DNA of 64,000 nucleotides. It comes from Bathymodiolus brooksi (lineage: Eukaryota > Mollusca > Bivalvia > Mytilida > Modiolidae). Shown here piece by piece: positions 25,067 to 35,644 of this stretch (its first letter is position 1; every line of letters starts with the position of its first letter). Under the pieces are notes generated by a model. That model was not told the origin of the DNA and did not search any database. It worked only from the letters and a program-made list of their open reading frames with translations. Made by a program: the position numbers and the translations under genes. The stretch is from assembly GCA_963680875.1 (NCBI GenBank), contig OY804580.1, positions 98,795,353 through 98,859,352 on the forward strand, written 5' to 3'.

Positions 25067-25425
25067 GATTGAGTGATTGTTATTTAATGCCAATTCAGGA
25101 ATTTTTCAGCTATATTATGGCGAGAATAAGTTAATTTTCAATGAAATGATGATGAGGTCTGCTTTGTACTAGATTAACACGCTTAGTTTATAGTGCTAGC
25201 TTACTGAAACAACAGTCCGTGAATAGACATGTCACCCCACTCGAACACATTATCCTGATTCCGAGCCAACCAGTCTTTGTTCTTTCTCCTTAATGCTGCA
25301 TGCTTAGCGGAGAAGCAATGAATACCAATCTTACAGTCTTTGGTAGATCCGATCGGGGCTCGAACCAACAATCTACCGCACACGAGGCAAGCACACTAAC
25401 AAATACACAACCGATGTGGTAAATA
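25067..25425 (-). mobile_element. SINE-B copy in GRK2 intron
   Basis: GAGTGATTGTTATTTAATGC CAATTCAG to GGGGCTCGAACCAACAATCT and CACAACCGATGTGG. Confidence 0.85.
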
Positions 25426-25949
25426 TATTTTTAAGATAATTTAACACATATCATATAACATAAAAAAATAATTATATATTGGCATAAATAAATAAATACT
25501 GTTAGCATATATGTATTGCGGTCTTTTTTTTTGTATTCAGCAAGTTCAGTTACGATGAGAGGTGATTGTTCACTTTGTTGATATTAGTGGAATTGATAAT
25601 TGTTTAAACTTTTTTTCCATGATGTGAGCAATTTCACAGATTGCTGGTAGAAATTAAACATATTTGTCTGAAAATGTTGTGCTTAGATTTAGGATTAAGG
25701 GTGTGTAGCATCATTTAAATAGTATTCAAATCAGTTTTATTTGTGAAGGAAACTAAGAGAACCCAGCGAAAACCTATTGACTAGTAACTAATTTTACTGG
25801 AGACAATGACTGACCTGTACAAAGACACCAACAAACTTTACCACATAAAGTATTTCAGTAACATTATGGCTGTCACTTTTATTGATTTGGGAATCTAGAG
25901 TACAGAGAAAAAACTACCGACCCTTGAAAGTCAATGACAAACTTTAGAA

Positions 25950-26039
25950 TTAAACCTCTTTTTAGAGGTCACCTGTCATATAAGGTCACTTTTTCTTTGA
26001 CCCGAAGGTGGTGACCTCTTAATACAAATTTGACTGTAG
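25950..26039. mobile_element. MITE half beside a GRK2 exon
   Basis: TTTAGAGGTCACCTGTCATA, TAAGGTCACTTTTTCTTTGA and CTTAATACAAATTTGACTGT represent the right half of the AGGTCACC family. It ends about 20 bp from the GRK2 exon donor at 26059. Confidence 0.6.
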
Positions 26040-26059
26040 TCAGTGAGATTTAATCTTAC

Positions 26060-26231
26060 CATCTTGTTGGTAGTAAGACGAATCTGACCCTGGTTTTTGT
26101 TTACGCTTCTGCTCTAGTTTATCGGTATCTGCGTTGATTGCATCAAATACAGTCTCGGCTACTTCCTGTTGCCATCGTTCAGACACGACTAATGGAAAAT
26201 TTCGGTACAGTTCTTGGTCTGCTTCCGTCAA
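26060..26231 (-). CDS. GRK2: GRK2 exon: C-terminal helices of the RH bundle
   Basis: The exon is 172 nt: 57 codons plus one base. It encodes [40 protein letters not shown] and [17 protein letters not shown]. The first two thirds match the GRK2 segment [26 protein letters not shown], which folds back as the terminal helices of the RH domain. The basic linker before the PH domain ([17 protein letters not shown]) is divergent, as usual for this linker. The acceptor is TTATTATAG and the donor GTAAG. A degenerate DNA-transposon-like remnant ends within 25 bp of the donor. Confidence 0.96.
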
Positions 26232-26585
26232 CTATAATAAAATGTAAAGAATTTTTTTTTTTATCAAATTTCATTATTTACAGGAAAAAGAAAAAAAACA
26301 TCTTTAAATTAAACCTTGAATATTAAAAATCTGATACAGTTGTACTACCAAATATACATTAATAGAAGATTTTATTTCACACAAATCTAAAATAATTGAT
26401 TTAACAAAAAACAAAAAAACATATCACAATAATATCAACAAGAAACTAAGTCACCATATTTTTTTCCCTCTTCAAAAGACATATTTCTTTCAAATACTGT
26501 CTGAACCTTGTGTCATATTTCTTCTAAGTACTTTTAAACCTTGCCCAACAAAATACTACGTCTTCTCAACAATCAACATTATATA

Positions 26586-26945
26586 GTAAGTGTTGTTTAA
26601 AGCCACCTCAACTATTTTTTCAGCTATATCATGGCTAGAACAAGTTATTTTTCGATGAAATGATGCAGAGGTACGATTTGTACTAGAGCAACATGCTTAG
26701 TTGGATTTTTATAGTGCTAGATCACTGAAACAACAGTCCGCGGGTAGACATGTCATCCCACTCGGACACATTATCCTGATTCAGAGCCAACCAGTCTTTG
26801 CTCTTTCTCCTTAATGCTGCGTGCTTAGCGGAGAAGCAACAAATATCAATTCTTATACAGTCTTTGGTTTGACCCGATCAGGGCTCGAACCCAGAATCTA
26901 CCGCACTCAAGACGAACACGCTAACCATTACACCACCGATACGGT
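26586..26945 (-). mobile_element. SINE-B copy in GRK2 intron
   Basis: TAAGTGTTGTTTAAAGCCAC to CTAACCATTACACCACCGAT; GGGCTCGAACCCAGAATCT holds the B box. Confidence 0.85.
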
Positions 26946-27112
26946 TTAGCATTATAGAACAATTACATGCAAAACAATAAGATTATAATGTTTCTATCCA
27001 GAAATTATAACATTTGCTGTCCAATAAAAATCTACAAATTTGTTTTTGCTTTATTTGTTTAGTTATATCAATAACAATCCCCTGGTAACTGAGACAATGG
27101 TAAGGGTTAGTG

Positions 27113-27350
27113 CTATGGTGTTTAATGCCACTTTTAACAATATTTCAGTTATATTGTGGTGGTCAGATTTATTATGGAGGAAACCGGAGTGCCCGAATAA
27201 AACCACAGACCTTCCGCAAGTAACTGACAAACTTTATCACATAATGTTGTATCGAGTTCACCTCGCCTGAGTGAGATTCGAACTCCCAATGTTTGTGGTG
27301 ATAGGCACTGATTGCATAGGTAGTTGTAAATCAAACTACCATATGATCAC
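27113..27350 (-). mobile_element. SINE-A copy
   Basis: ATGGTGTTTAATGCCACTTT to AACTACCATATGATCACAGG. Two further plus-strand SINE-A 3' halves follow head-to-head at 27351-27448 and 27536-27650 (GACCGCCACGATATAACTGT and GACCGCCCCGATATATCTGA). Confidence 0.82.
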
Positions 27351-27650
27351 AGGTCGGTGGTTTTCTCAGGGTACCCCAGTTTCCTCAACCAACTGACCGC
27401 CACGATATAACTGTAATATTGTTGAAAGTGGCACTAAACACCATAAACCAATCCTAAACCTAAACTTGCAGAAGGTAATTCCAGAGACATGTTGTGTAAA
27501 CTAAGTTAGATATTGACGTGTTTTTTGACTTGCGACAGGTTGGTGGTTTTCTCTGGGTCCTCCGGTTTCCTCCATCAATAAAACTGACCGCCCCGATATA
27601 TCTGAAATATTGTTGTAAGTGGTGTTAAACACCATCAAACAAACAAACAA
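27351..27650 (+). mobile_element. two SINE-A 3' halves
   Basis: Each begins in CAGGTCGGTGGTTTTCTC or CAGGTTGGTGGTTTTCTC and ends GGYRYTAAACACCAT. The second has an (AAAC)n tail. Both lack the tRNA-like head. Confidence 0.78.
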
Positions 27651-27678
27651 AAACAAACTATTAAATAAATGTCATTAC

Positions 27679-27841
27679 CTTTATGCCTTTAGTATCTTCT
27701 TCATCAAATGACCCAATATCAAAAGCATCAGCTGCATTCACTTCACCTCGTGGTGGTATCAATGGGGGTTGATATTTTTGTAAATAAACCTGAGTCCAAT
27801 CAATACCTCTGAAGAATGGATGTTCTTTTACTTCTATAGCC
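27679..27841 (-). CDS. GRK2: GRK2 exon: AGC tail and hydrophobic region
   Basis: The exon is 163 nt, starting with one base that completes a Gly codon, followed by 54 codons. It encodes [40 protein letters not shown] and [18 protein letters not shown] ends the small lobe-contacting segment. [30 protein letters not shown] is the AGC C-tail/active-site tether, nearly identical to GRK2. The acceptor is TTTTTGCAG and the donor is GTAATG. The high identity suggests strong constraint. Confidence 0.96.
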
Positions 27842-28198
27842 CTGCAAAAATAAAAATAATAAAAAACATAACAATGATACTCACCCAGTTATTGTTAGCA
27901 TTATACCAGCGCTAACCCACTTGCCCGAAGCTTGTGACAAGTAAAACTGGATTCGGACAAGTGAAAATTAGGAAAGAATTTGTTTGAATGAATAGAGCAT
28001 TTTTCTAAATTTGGCTTCTGGGCAAGTAGGTGAAAAAAATTAAGTCTGTTATACTTACATGTGGAAAAACACTTGCATTTCACCCAGATGGGAGGTGTCT
28101 GCCAATAAAACTAGTTTTACCCAGCCACTTTTTATTGAAATGCCTGTACCAAGTTAGGAAAGTGAGAGGTCACGAGTTGGGGGTATCAATTTTGCCTA

Positions 28199-29423
28199 TA
28201 CAGTCAAACCTGTCTATGGTGGTCACCTGGGGAAGATTGACAAAATGACCACTATATACAGATGACCTTTATATGAAGGTTTTTGATTTTTCGACAAAAT
28301 ATTGTACATTAGTTGTAAATAAACATTTTTAATTATATTTGATGTTTTACATGTTATTTTGTTCCTGTCGTAATGTTACTCTTGTTTACATTCATTGTTG
28401 ATGAAATTATCTCAATATGATATAATTTAAATAAAACATACAAATAAATAAATAAATAAATAAAGATATTTAATAAACAAAAGTACAATTTCCAGTAATA
28501 CGATGTTGAACTGGAAATATTGTTTTCAAAATGGTCGAGAATCTCACGTTTTCTTTATAGAATGTTCATTATCTAAGTACGACCAACACCCATTTCCTCG
28601 GCCACAACTTTTCCCACCATCACAAAGATTTATCGCTTTCACTTTGTCGTCTAATTTCAAAGCTTTCCTAGCTAGTTACGGATGTTGATGATTTTGACAT
28701 GATGCACTAGATACATACGCTATATATTTCATATAAAACCACATTTTTCAAAAAAATCATTGTGAAGTCATTTCTATTAAAACAGATTTTGATCATTTTT
28801 GCACCAGAAGAAGCAGAAATATTTGAAGATTATTTGTTTATTTTAGCACGATTTTCCGTTAGATTGCCTTTATTTTCTTATGATTTAAAGACAATTTTTG
28901 TTTTCTGACGTCAAATTAGCTATATATTTTAACAAAAATAAAATTGGAAAAATCAACATTTGTGTTTTACAGTGTTTAAATCACCAGAAAATAAAAACAT
29001 GCAGACAAAATTACAATCAGATAAACAAATAAAATTCAAAGAATTCTGCATGTCTTGAAATAAATTTCATAAAAGTCTGCCCAGAGATAGCTTTAAAATA
29101 TTTTTTTGAAAAAATGTGGTCTTACATGAAATATATAGTAAAAAAATCGAAGGTGACGAATATTTATGTCTATGTACTGTACATAATACGATGTTTTTGA
29201 TACAAAATATTTTTGGCCAGTGATTTTCTACTCTCATTGTAATTAATAAAAATCTCAAATATCCCCCAGGTATAAACTGTCCTTTATGTAATTCACTATT
29301 CATAAAATGCATAGTGTTTGATTATTTAGTTAATTAAATTAAAACGCACCGGGAGAGCACGAAAGTGACCGCTATGAGCAGGTGACCATTATATAAAGGT
29401 GACCGTTACGGCAGGTTTGCCTA
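28199..29423. mobile_element. TA-flanked non-autonomous DNA element (1.2 kb)
   Basis: Left end TACAGTCAAACCTGTCTATG followed by GTGGTCACC. Right end, reverse-complemented, TATAGGCAAACCTGCCGTAA followed by CGGTCACC. The AT-rich interior includes an (AATA)n run near 28441. It lies in the GRK2 intron between the exons at 27841 and 30241. Confidence 0.7.
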
Positions 29424-29940
29424 TATTTCTTCGATGTTTCCCTTGGATTTTGGAACCATTCTGACGGTATCGTATATTGAGTTTTTCATTTTATTCCATG
29501 TTGACATTCTTGATTTTATTTGTTATTCTTTCGCACCCACTGCCTGTTGGTATTTCCTCACTTTCAGGTCATAAAGTAGAACAATTCTCAAACAAGAACT
29601 TATGTTTGCCATCTACTCACGATTATTCAAAATAAAGGAGAGCAAGGGCAATTAATTATAATCCAATAATAACAAACATGAGTCTTCTTGATAACCCACT
29701 GGCCTGAAGCTTATGACAAGCAAAACTGGATTTGGACAAGTGAAAATTATAAAAGCATTTGTTTGAATCATTTTTTTCTTCTTCTAAATTTGGCTTTCAA
29801 GAAAGTAAATAAAGGCAAAGACTGAAACATTTTTTATAATAAAAGCAGTTATTTCCATTAATTTTCTGATTTTTCTCATAACAATGCTGCACATCTCAGG
29901 ACTCGACGAGCAGTATTAATAATGAAAAATGCAGATTTTA

Positions 29941-30270
29941 TGAAGAAAATACAAGTTTTACTTACCCTCGTCCCATGCAGCCTACCCGATCTTCATGAAG
30001 AAAATACAAGTTTTACTTACCCTCGTCCCATGCAGCCTACCCGATCTTCATGAAGAAAATACAAGTTTCACTTACCCTCGTCCCATGAAGCCTACCCGAT
30101 CTTCATGAAGAAAATACAAGTTTCACTTACCCTCGTCCCATGCAGCCTACCCGATCTTCATGAAGAAAATACAAGTTTCACTTACCTTCATCCCATGCAG
30201 CCTACCCGATCTTCATGAAGAAAATACAAGTTTCACTTACCCTCGTCCCATGCAGCCTACCCGATCTTCA
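29941..30270 (-). repeat. six tandem 55-bp copies of an exon end plus splice donor
   Basis: Copies lie at 29941, 29996, 30051, 30106, 30161 and 30216, each 55 bp. Every copy, read on the minus strand, carries the last 30 nt of the GRK2 exon ending CGAGG or a variant, a GTAAGT donor and 25 nt of intron. The copy adjoining the exon body (30216-30270) is the functional one. Copies 3 to 6 share GTAAGTGAAAC, while copies 1 and 2 have GTAAGTAAAAC. Copy 3 has a base change in the exon part and copy 5 has TGAAGG before GTAAG. Each junction creates the perfect palindrome TCTTCATGAAGA. Confidence 0.95.
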
Positions 30271-30341
30271 ACATTTCTACATAATAAAGCTTCTAATAGA
30301 GATTTCATTTCTTGAGACATGGAATCAGGTAACTCTACATT
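30241..30341 (-). CDS. GRK2: GRK2 exon: kinase C-lobe alpha-H, with amplified donor region
   Basis: The exon is 101 nt: 33 codons plus GG. It encodes NVELPDSMSQEMKSLLEALL and CRNVEDRVGCMGR. The family equivalent is [20 protein letters not shown]...RLGCLGRG. The acceptor is ATTGCAG and the donor, at 30240, is GTAAGTG. The last 30 nt of the exon and the first 25 nt of the intron form a 55-bp unit repeated six times toward lower coordinates (29941-30270), giving five further donors. Only this first donor gives an open frame, because continuing past it reads GGG TAA. The donor choice is inferred from the frame and from homology. Confidence 0.95.
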
Positions 30342-30404
30342 CTGCAATAGAAACACACTCTCTGTAGAGAATTTACAATCTATGTTCAAGACACAATAGG
30401 TTTG

Positions 30405-30657
30405 GTTTGGTTTATGGTGCTTAACGCCACTTTCAACAGTTTTTTAATTATATCGTGGCAGTCAGTTTTATTGGTGGAGGAAACGAGAGTACCCGGAGAA
30501 AACCAACGACCTGCCATTAGTCACTGACAAACTATCACATAATGTTGTATTGTGTCCACCTCACCTGAGTGGAATTCGAACTCACAACATTAGTGGTAAT
30601 AGGCACTGATTGCATAGGTAATTGTAAATCTAACTACTATACGATCACGACCACGAC
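30405..30657 (-). mobile_element. SINE-A copy, near full length
   Basis: TTTATGGTGCTTAACGCCAC to CTATACGATCACGACCACGA. B box within GGAATTCGAACTCAC. It is in the GRK2 intron near the exon at 30341. Confidence 0.85.
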
Positions 30658-30722
30658 TTTCATACATTCATAAATGATCAAAACAGTCAAAACTTATCTT
30701 GCTTATACCATCAAATGTCCAT

Positions 30723-31047
30723 GTAACATCTGAGGCTATGATTGAATGCCATACTGTTTACATCTAACATCTGAGGCTATGATTGAATGCCATACTGTTT
30801 ACATGTAACATCTGAGGCTATGATTGAATGCCATACTGTTTACATGTAACACCTGAGGCTATGATTGAATGCCATACTGTTTACATCTAACATCTGAGGC
30901 TATGATTGAATGCCATACTGTTTACATGTAACATCTGAGGCTATGATTGAATGCCATACTGTTTACATCTAACATCTGAGGCTATGATTGAATGCCATAC
31001 TGTTTACATGTAACATCTGAGTCTATGATTGAATGCCATACTGTTTA
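30723..31047. repeat. 41-bp tandem repeat, eight copies, in GRK2 intron
   Basis: CTGAGGCTATGATTGAATGC starts recur every 41 bp from 30730 to 31017. Units differ mainly at one site (CATCTAAC versus CATGTAAC). The two forms alternate over the last four units, suggesting growth by an 82-bp dimer. The array lies in the intron between the exons at 30341 and 31311. Confidence 0.93.
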
Positions 31048-31310
31048 ATCTACTAGCACATTTATTGCATTGCAAAACAAACAAGAAAAGGCCATTTCAA
31101 TTTCATTTTTTGATTCACATTCATATCATTATGAGAATTATGGGTAGAAAAACAATATGTTTTAACAGAGAAGTTTCCTCATTAGCTATTGGTCATCATT
31201 AGCAGCATTTCAGCCAATGAAAACAATGATGTTATTTTGGTGTGCAGATGTCCCAGAATGCACTAGACTCTAAAACAGAGAATTATGGGTAGAAAAAGAA
31301 TTAGTCTTAC

Positions 31311-31377
31311 CATTGTCATGGTCATTCTGTCTATTTCATGTTTATCTTTGGTCCTATGTTGTCTAAATGGACTGTGT
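31311..31377 (-). CDS. GRK2: GRK2 short exon: kinase C-lobe, alpha-F/G region
   Basis: This is a 67-nt exon encoding [20 protein letters not shown] plus TM. The reading frame is fixed by GHSPF, whose Gly codon is split with the upstream exon at 37390. The sequence matches the GRK2 family stretch [20 protein letters not shown] nearly residue for residue. Acceptor TTTTTTCAG and donor GTAAG flank it. Its upstream intron begins, 53 bp away, with the 55-bp minisatellite at 31430-32745. Confidence 0.95.
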
Positions 31378-31429
31378 CTGAAAAAATATAAAATAATTTA
31401 ATGTAAACACATTTGTATTAGCAAAACTA

Positions 31430-32745
31430 AGGTTCTCCTCCCTCAGACATGGGCAATGTTGGTTATCCTTCTTAGGCACAACGAAGGTTCTCCTCCCTCA
31501 GACATGGGCAATGTTGGTTATCCTTCTTAGGCACAACTAAGGTTCTCCTCCCTCAGACATGGGCAATGTTGGTTATCCTTCTTAGACACAACAAAGGTTC
31601 TCCTCCCTCAGACATGGGCAATGTTGGTTATCCTTCTTAGGCACAACTAAGGTTCTCCTCCCTCAGACATGGGCAATGTTGGTTATCCTTCTTAGGCACA
31701 ACTAAGGTTCTCCTCCCTCAGATATGGACAAAGTTGGTTATCCTTCTTAGGCACAACTAAGGTTCTCCTCCCTCAGACATGGGCAATGTTGGTTATCCTT
31801 CTTAGACACAACTAAGATTCTCCTCCCTCAGACATGGGCAATGTTGGTTATCCTTCTTAGGCACAACTAAGGTTCTCCTCCCTCAGACATGGGCAATGTT
31901 GGTTATCCTTCTTAGGCACAACTAAGGTTCTCCTCCCTCAGATATGGGCAATGTTGGTTATCCTTCTTAGACACAACTAAGGTTCAACTCCCTCAGACAT
32001 GGGCAGTGTTGGTTATCCTTCTTAGACACAACTAAGGTTCTCCTCCCTCAGACATGGGCAATGTTGGTTATCCTTCTTAGACACAACTAAGGTTCTCCTC
32101 CCTCAGACATGGGCAATGTTGGTTATCCTTCTTAGGCACAACTAAGGTTCTCCTCCCTCAGACATGGGCAATGTTGGTTATCCTTCTTAGACACAACTAA
32201 GGTTCTCCTCCCTCAGATATGGGCAATGTTGGTTATCCTCCTTAGGCACAACTAAGGTTCAACTCCCTCAGACACGGGCAATGTTGGTTATCCTTCTTAG
32301 ACACAACAAAGGTTCTCCTCCCTCAGACATGGGCAATGTTGGTTATCCTTCTTAGACACAACTAAGGTTCTCCTCCCTCAGACATGGGCAGTGTTGGTTA
32401 TCCTTCTTAGGCACAACTAAGGTTCTCCTCCCTCAGATATGGGCAATGTTGGTTATCCTTCTTAGACACAACTAAGGTTCTCCTCCCTCAGATATGGGCA
32501 ATGTTGGTTATCCTTCTTAGGCACAACTAAGGTTCTCCTCCCTCAGACATGGGCAATGTTGGTTATCCTTCTTAGACACAACTAAGGTTCTCCTCCCTCA
32601 GATATGGGCAATATTGGTTATCCTTCTTAGGCACAACTAAGGTTCAACTCCCTCAGACATGGGCAATGTTGGTTATCCTTCTTAGACACAACTAAGGTTC
32701 AACTCCCTCAGACATGGGCAATGTTGGTTATCCTTCTGAGGCACT
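31430..32745. repeat. 55-bp minisatellite, about 24 copies, in GRK2 intron
   Basis: The unit begins GGTTCTCCTCCCTCAGACAT and includes GGGCAATGTTGGTTATCCTT. Variants (GACAT/GATAT, GGCACAA/GACACAA, TCTCCTC/TCAACTC) are scattered. The array begins 53 bp upstream (in gene sense) of the short GRK2 exon. Unit length equals that of the exon-donor repeat at 29941, but the sequences are unrelated. Confidence 0.95.
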
Positions 32746-32879
32746 TTGGATTACTTGTTCTCAAAGACTTTTTAAAATTATTTTGGTTTCCAATCTTTTG
32801 ACTTGAGGGTACCTGATGAAGAATACTTCAGAAACGTGTCTGCAGTCTCTGAGTGCAATATAAGATTTATGTATATTTT

Positions 32880-34740
32880 GTAGAAAAGAAAGAGGGGGCG
32901 GGTTACTATATTATGATTAGTGTATTACCTAAAAACATAGATTAGTTAATTAAAATTCATAGGAATTCCCTATATTTTAGCTGAAAAAGTTTTTTGTTTT
33001 TGTATTGTGTCATCACAGGTTCGCAGATAAGGTTTCTCTGTTATTTAATTAGCTGAATTAATTGAATGCTGAGTATTATCTGGATACGCTTGATTATGGC
33101 ACTCTTGCGGGAGAATTCATTAATTAACAAAACTAATAACTATCAAAAATAGTGAAATAAACGTCAAAATTTAATATTCATATGAAACTGACGTCAAATC
33201 ATGAAAACAACAAATTTGCCATTTTTCAAATAATTAAGGTATCCTCGTCTGACAATAAGTCGGTCAGTCATTGGATAATGTTTGATTATTTTTTTCATGT
33301 TTGAAAAGTAAACAATTTTTTCTTTTTAATTATGTTCCTCATCTATTCTTGCTCACATGTGTAAAGTTCCATGGAAAAAAGATCGATAATAATAACACAC
33401 TGACCCATATTTGTTTACTACCCTTTTTCCAAATGGCGTCCTATTACGTCACATAAAGTCGGTCAAAGGTCAATAAAGCACATGATTTTGTCATAGGCCA
33501 ACCAAATTTAAAAAGTAAACCAGATTAAGAAAGTACAGTATTTTAGCTTTTTCTGTGTAATTGCTTTGTCTGAAAAATTTCAAAGGATGTTTTTTTTAAA
33601 TAGTTTGAAATTGAAGTATTAAAAATTAATTATCTGATGCAAATATTAAACTTGCTTACCCATATAATAAAGTATTTAATCCAGTGAATTTGGTGTTTTT
33701 GCTTTTGTCAATACAATCTATTAGACTGACTACATTCTGCCATATTTTTGTAAAATAATTAATGACTTATTTCAATTTATTTTAATCACATTTATTATCA
33801 CAGAGTGGTAACAATACAGTTTTGTTGATACTATTTGTAATAATGACAGGTTTTTTTTACCCAGATAATCTCATTTTTCTGTCTGGTTTAATTTAATTCT
33901 CTGTTCAATTTATGCTATAAATTTTGATTATTGTTGTAAATTAATTATTTTTCTATCTTCTCGGTGAATTTCATTTCATTACCCCAAGAAGTAAGGGGTA
34001 TATTTGTTATTAAAGCAGTATTTTCCCGGTAAAATCTGCCATTTTCTAGAAAATGGTAGAATCTGAATGATCAATGATCAATCATCATATTTTCAAAGTA
34101 TTTTAAAATACAATTTGCTTGGCCTACATTCCAGAAACGGTCATGAACTGTGATGACGATTATGTCAACAAATCGGAAAAATAAAAATGCTTGGGGAATA
34201 CCATCGACGGAAACATATTTAATAAGCATAATGATCAGGAAAAAAAGACATTAGTAAAAAGGATCTTTTTTTACTTGCATGAAATTTATTCAATTTAAAC
34301 TTCTCTGTTTTAATCTCATCTTGTAATTTTGACGTTGAAAAGAATTCCCTGTGCTTATGTATGCTATGAATATACAGAATGACGTCATTGGTATCGTGCT
34401 GCGCGAGAATTGTAAATCAAAACAAGTGACCGACTTTATTGCATGACCGAGCAGATGTCACGTCACGATATAACCGTAACTCTGGAACAATAAATGGAAT
34501 AATAACAAAATCTTGTGTATTATGGTCAAAGTTAGACAACAAAAACCAAAATAGGACAGACTGAGAAAGACTGACAAGGTTAACACTTTATGCCCCTTTG
34601 CCTTTCAGAGGAGGCATTAAAAAGTCATAGTATAAAAAATGTAGTACATCACTTCAATAAATTAATACTTCATTTTTTATACATTTGATTTATTTTCTGA
34701 AGGATACTGGAATATTGATTTGAATCTATTCTACATTAGA
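32880..34740. other. GRK2 intron segment with CRE-like sites and inverted repeat
   Basis: TGACGTCA occurs at 33189 and 34380, with TTACGTCA at 33444 and TCACGTCA at 34458. ATAAAGTCGGTCA (33454-33466) is the inverse of TGACCGACTTTAT (34427-34439). CCATTTTCTAGAAAATGG at 34039-34056 is a perfect palindrome. No SINE lies in it. Confidence 0.4.
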
Positions 34741-34744
34741 TGGT

Positions 34745-34998
34745 TTAGGTTTATAGTGTTTAACACCACTTTCAACAATATTTCAGTTATATCCTGGTGG
34801 TCAGTTTTACTGGTGGAGGAAGCCGGAATACCCAGAAAAAACCACAGACCTGCCGTATATGACTGACAAACTTTATCACATAATGTTGTATTGAGTACAC
34901 CTCACCATGAATTGGGTTTGAACTCACAACTTTAGTATTGATAGGCACTGATTACACAGGTAGTTGTAAATTCAACAACCATACGATCGCGACCACTT
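34745..34998 (-). mobile_element. SINE-A copy, near full length
   Basis: TTTAGGTTTATAGTGTTTAA to CATACGATCGCGACCAC, with TTGGGTTTGAACTCAC as the B-box region. Confidence 0.83.
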
Positions 34999-35039
34999 TG
35001 TTTAATCATATACACATATTTATGATTGTAAAATTCTTT

Positions 35040-35382
35040 TCTTGCTTTATGATTTCAGTGAACAAAATCAAAATCAAAATTTCACCAAAAATTATACAAG
35101 ACCGTAAGACTATCAATTCCAACAACTATGCGAAGTTTGAAGTGAATTGGCCAAGGGGTTCTCAATTTACAGTGCGACATACGAAAAATCGCCTACAATT
35201 TGATGAATAACTCTGGAATGAAAATTCGAAATTTCACCATAAAGTATACAGACCGTAAGACCATCAATTCTAATAACTCTGTGAAATTTGAAGTGAATTG
35301 GCCAAGGGGTGACATGTGAAACGGACGGACAGTCGGACATTGGTATACCATAATACGTCCCGTCTTAAAGACGGGCATATAA
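35040..35382 (+). mobile_element. third type of tandem-unit element, short, hairpin end
   Basis: Two units share AAATTTCACC, ACAGACCGTAAGACCATCAA and GAAGTGAATTGGCCAAGGGG. They are followed by GACGGACGGACAGTCGGACA and then a hairpin, CCCGTCTT-A-AAGACGGG, at 35359-35375. The order units, GAC run, 3' hairpin matches the two larger types. Confidence 0.7.
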
Positions 35383-35404
35383 AAAAAATAATAATAAATT
35401 GTAA

Positions 35405-35535
35405 GGTTTATTGGTGTATAATGCTATTTTCAACAATATCTCAATCATATCACAGCGATAAGTTTTACTGGTGGAGGAAATCTGGAGAATATGATGATGT
35501 GCCGCAAATTACTGACAAACTTGATCACATGGAGC
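35405..35535 (-). mobile_element. diverged SINE-A 3' part
   Basis: TTTATTGGTGTATAATGCTA, GTTTTACTGGTGGAGGAAAT and ACTGACAAACTTGATCACAT. Confidence 0.65.
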
Positions 35536-35644
35536 TGTATCAGATACACGGAAAGACAATTGGAATATTTGACTAATAAAATTTAGGCCATTGAAATTCC
35601 CAGAATGCACTTATTTCTGAAAATGGATATTGTCTCTTTACAAC

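Noticed and set aside
26138..26326. Plus-strand ORF over the GRK2 exon
   Set aside because: Antisense shadow of the exon at 26060-26231, whose minus-strand reading matches GRK2.
29941..32745. CRISPR-like arrays
   Set aside because: The 55- and 41-bp units are direct tandem repeats without unique spacers, in introns of an animal gene.
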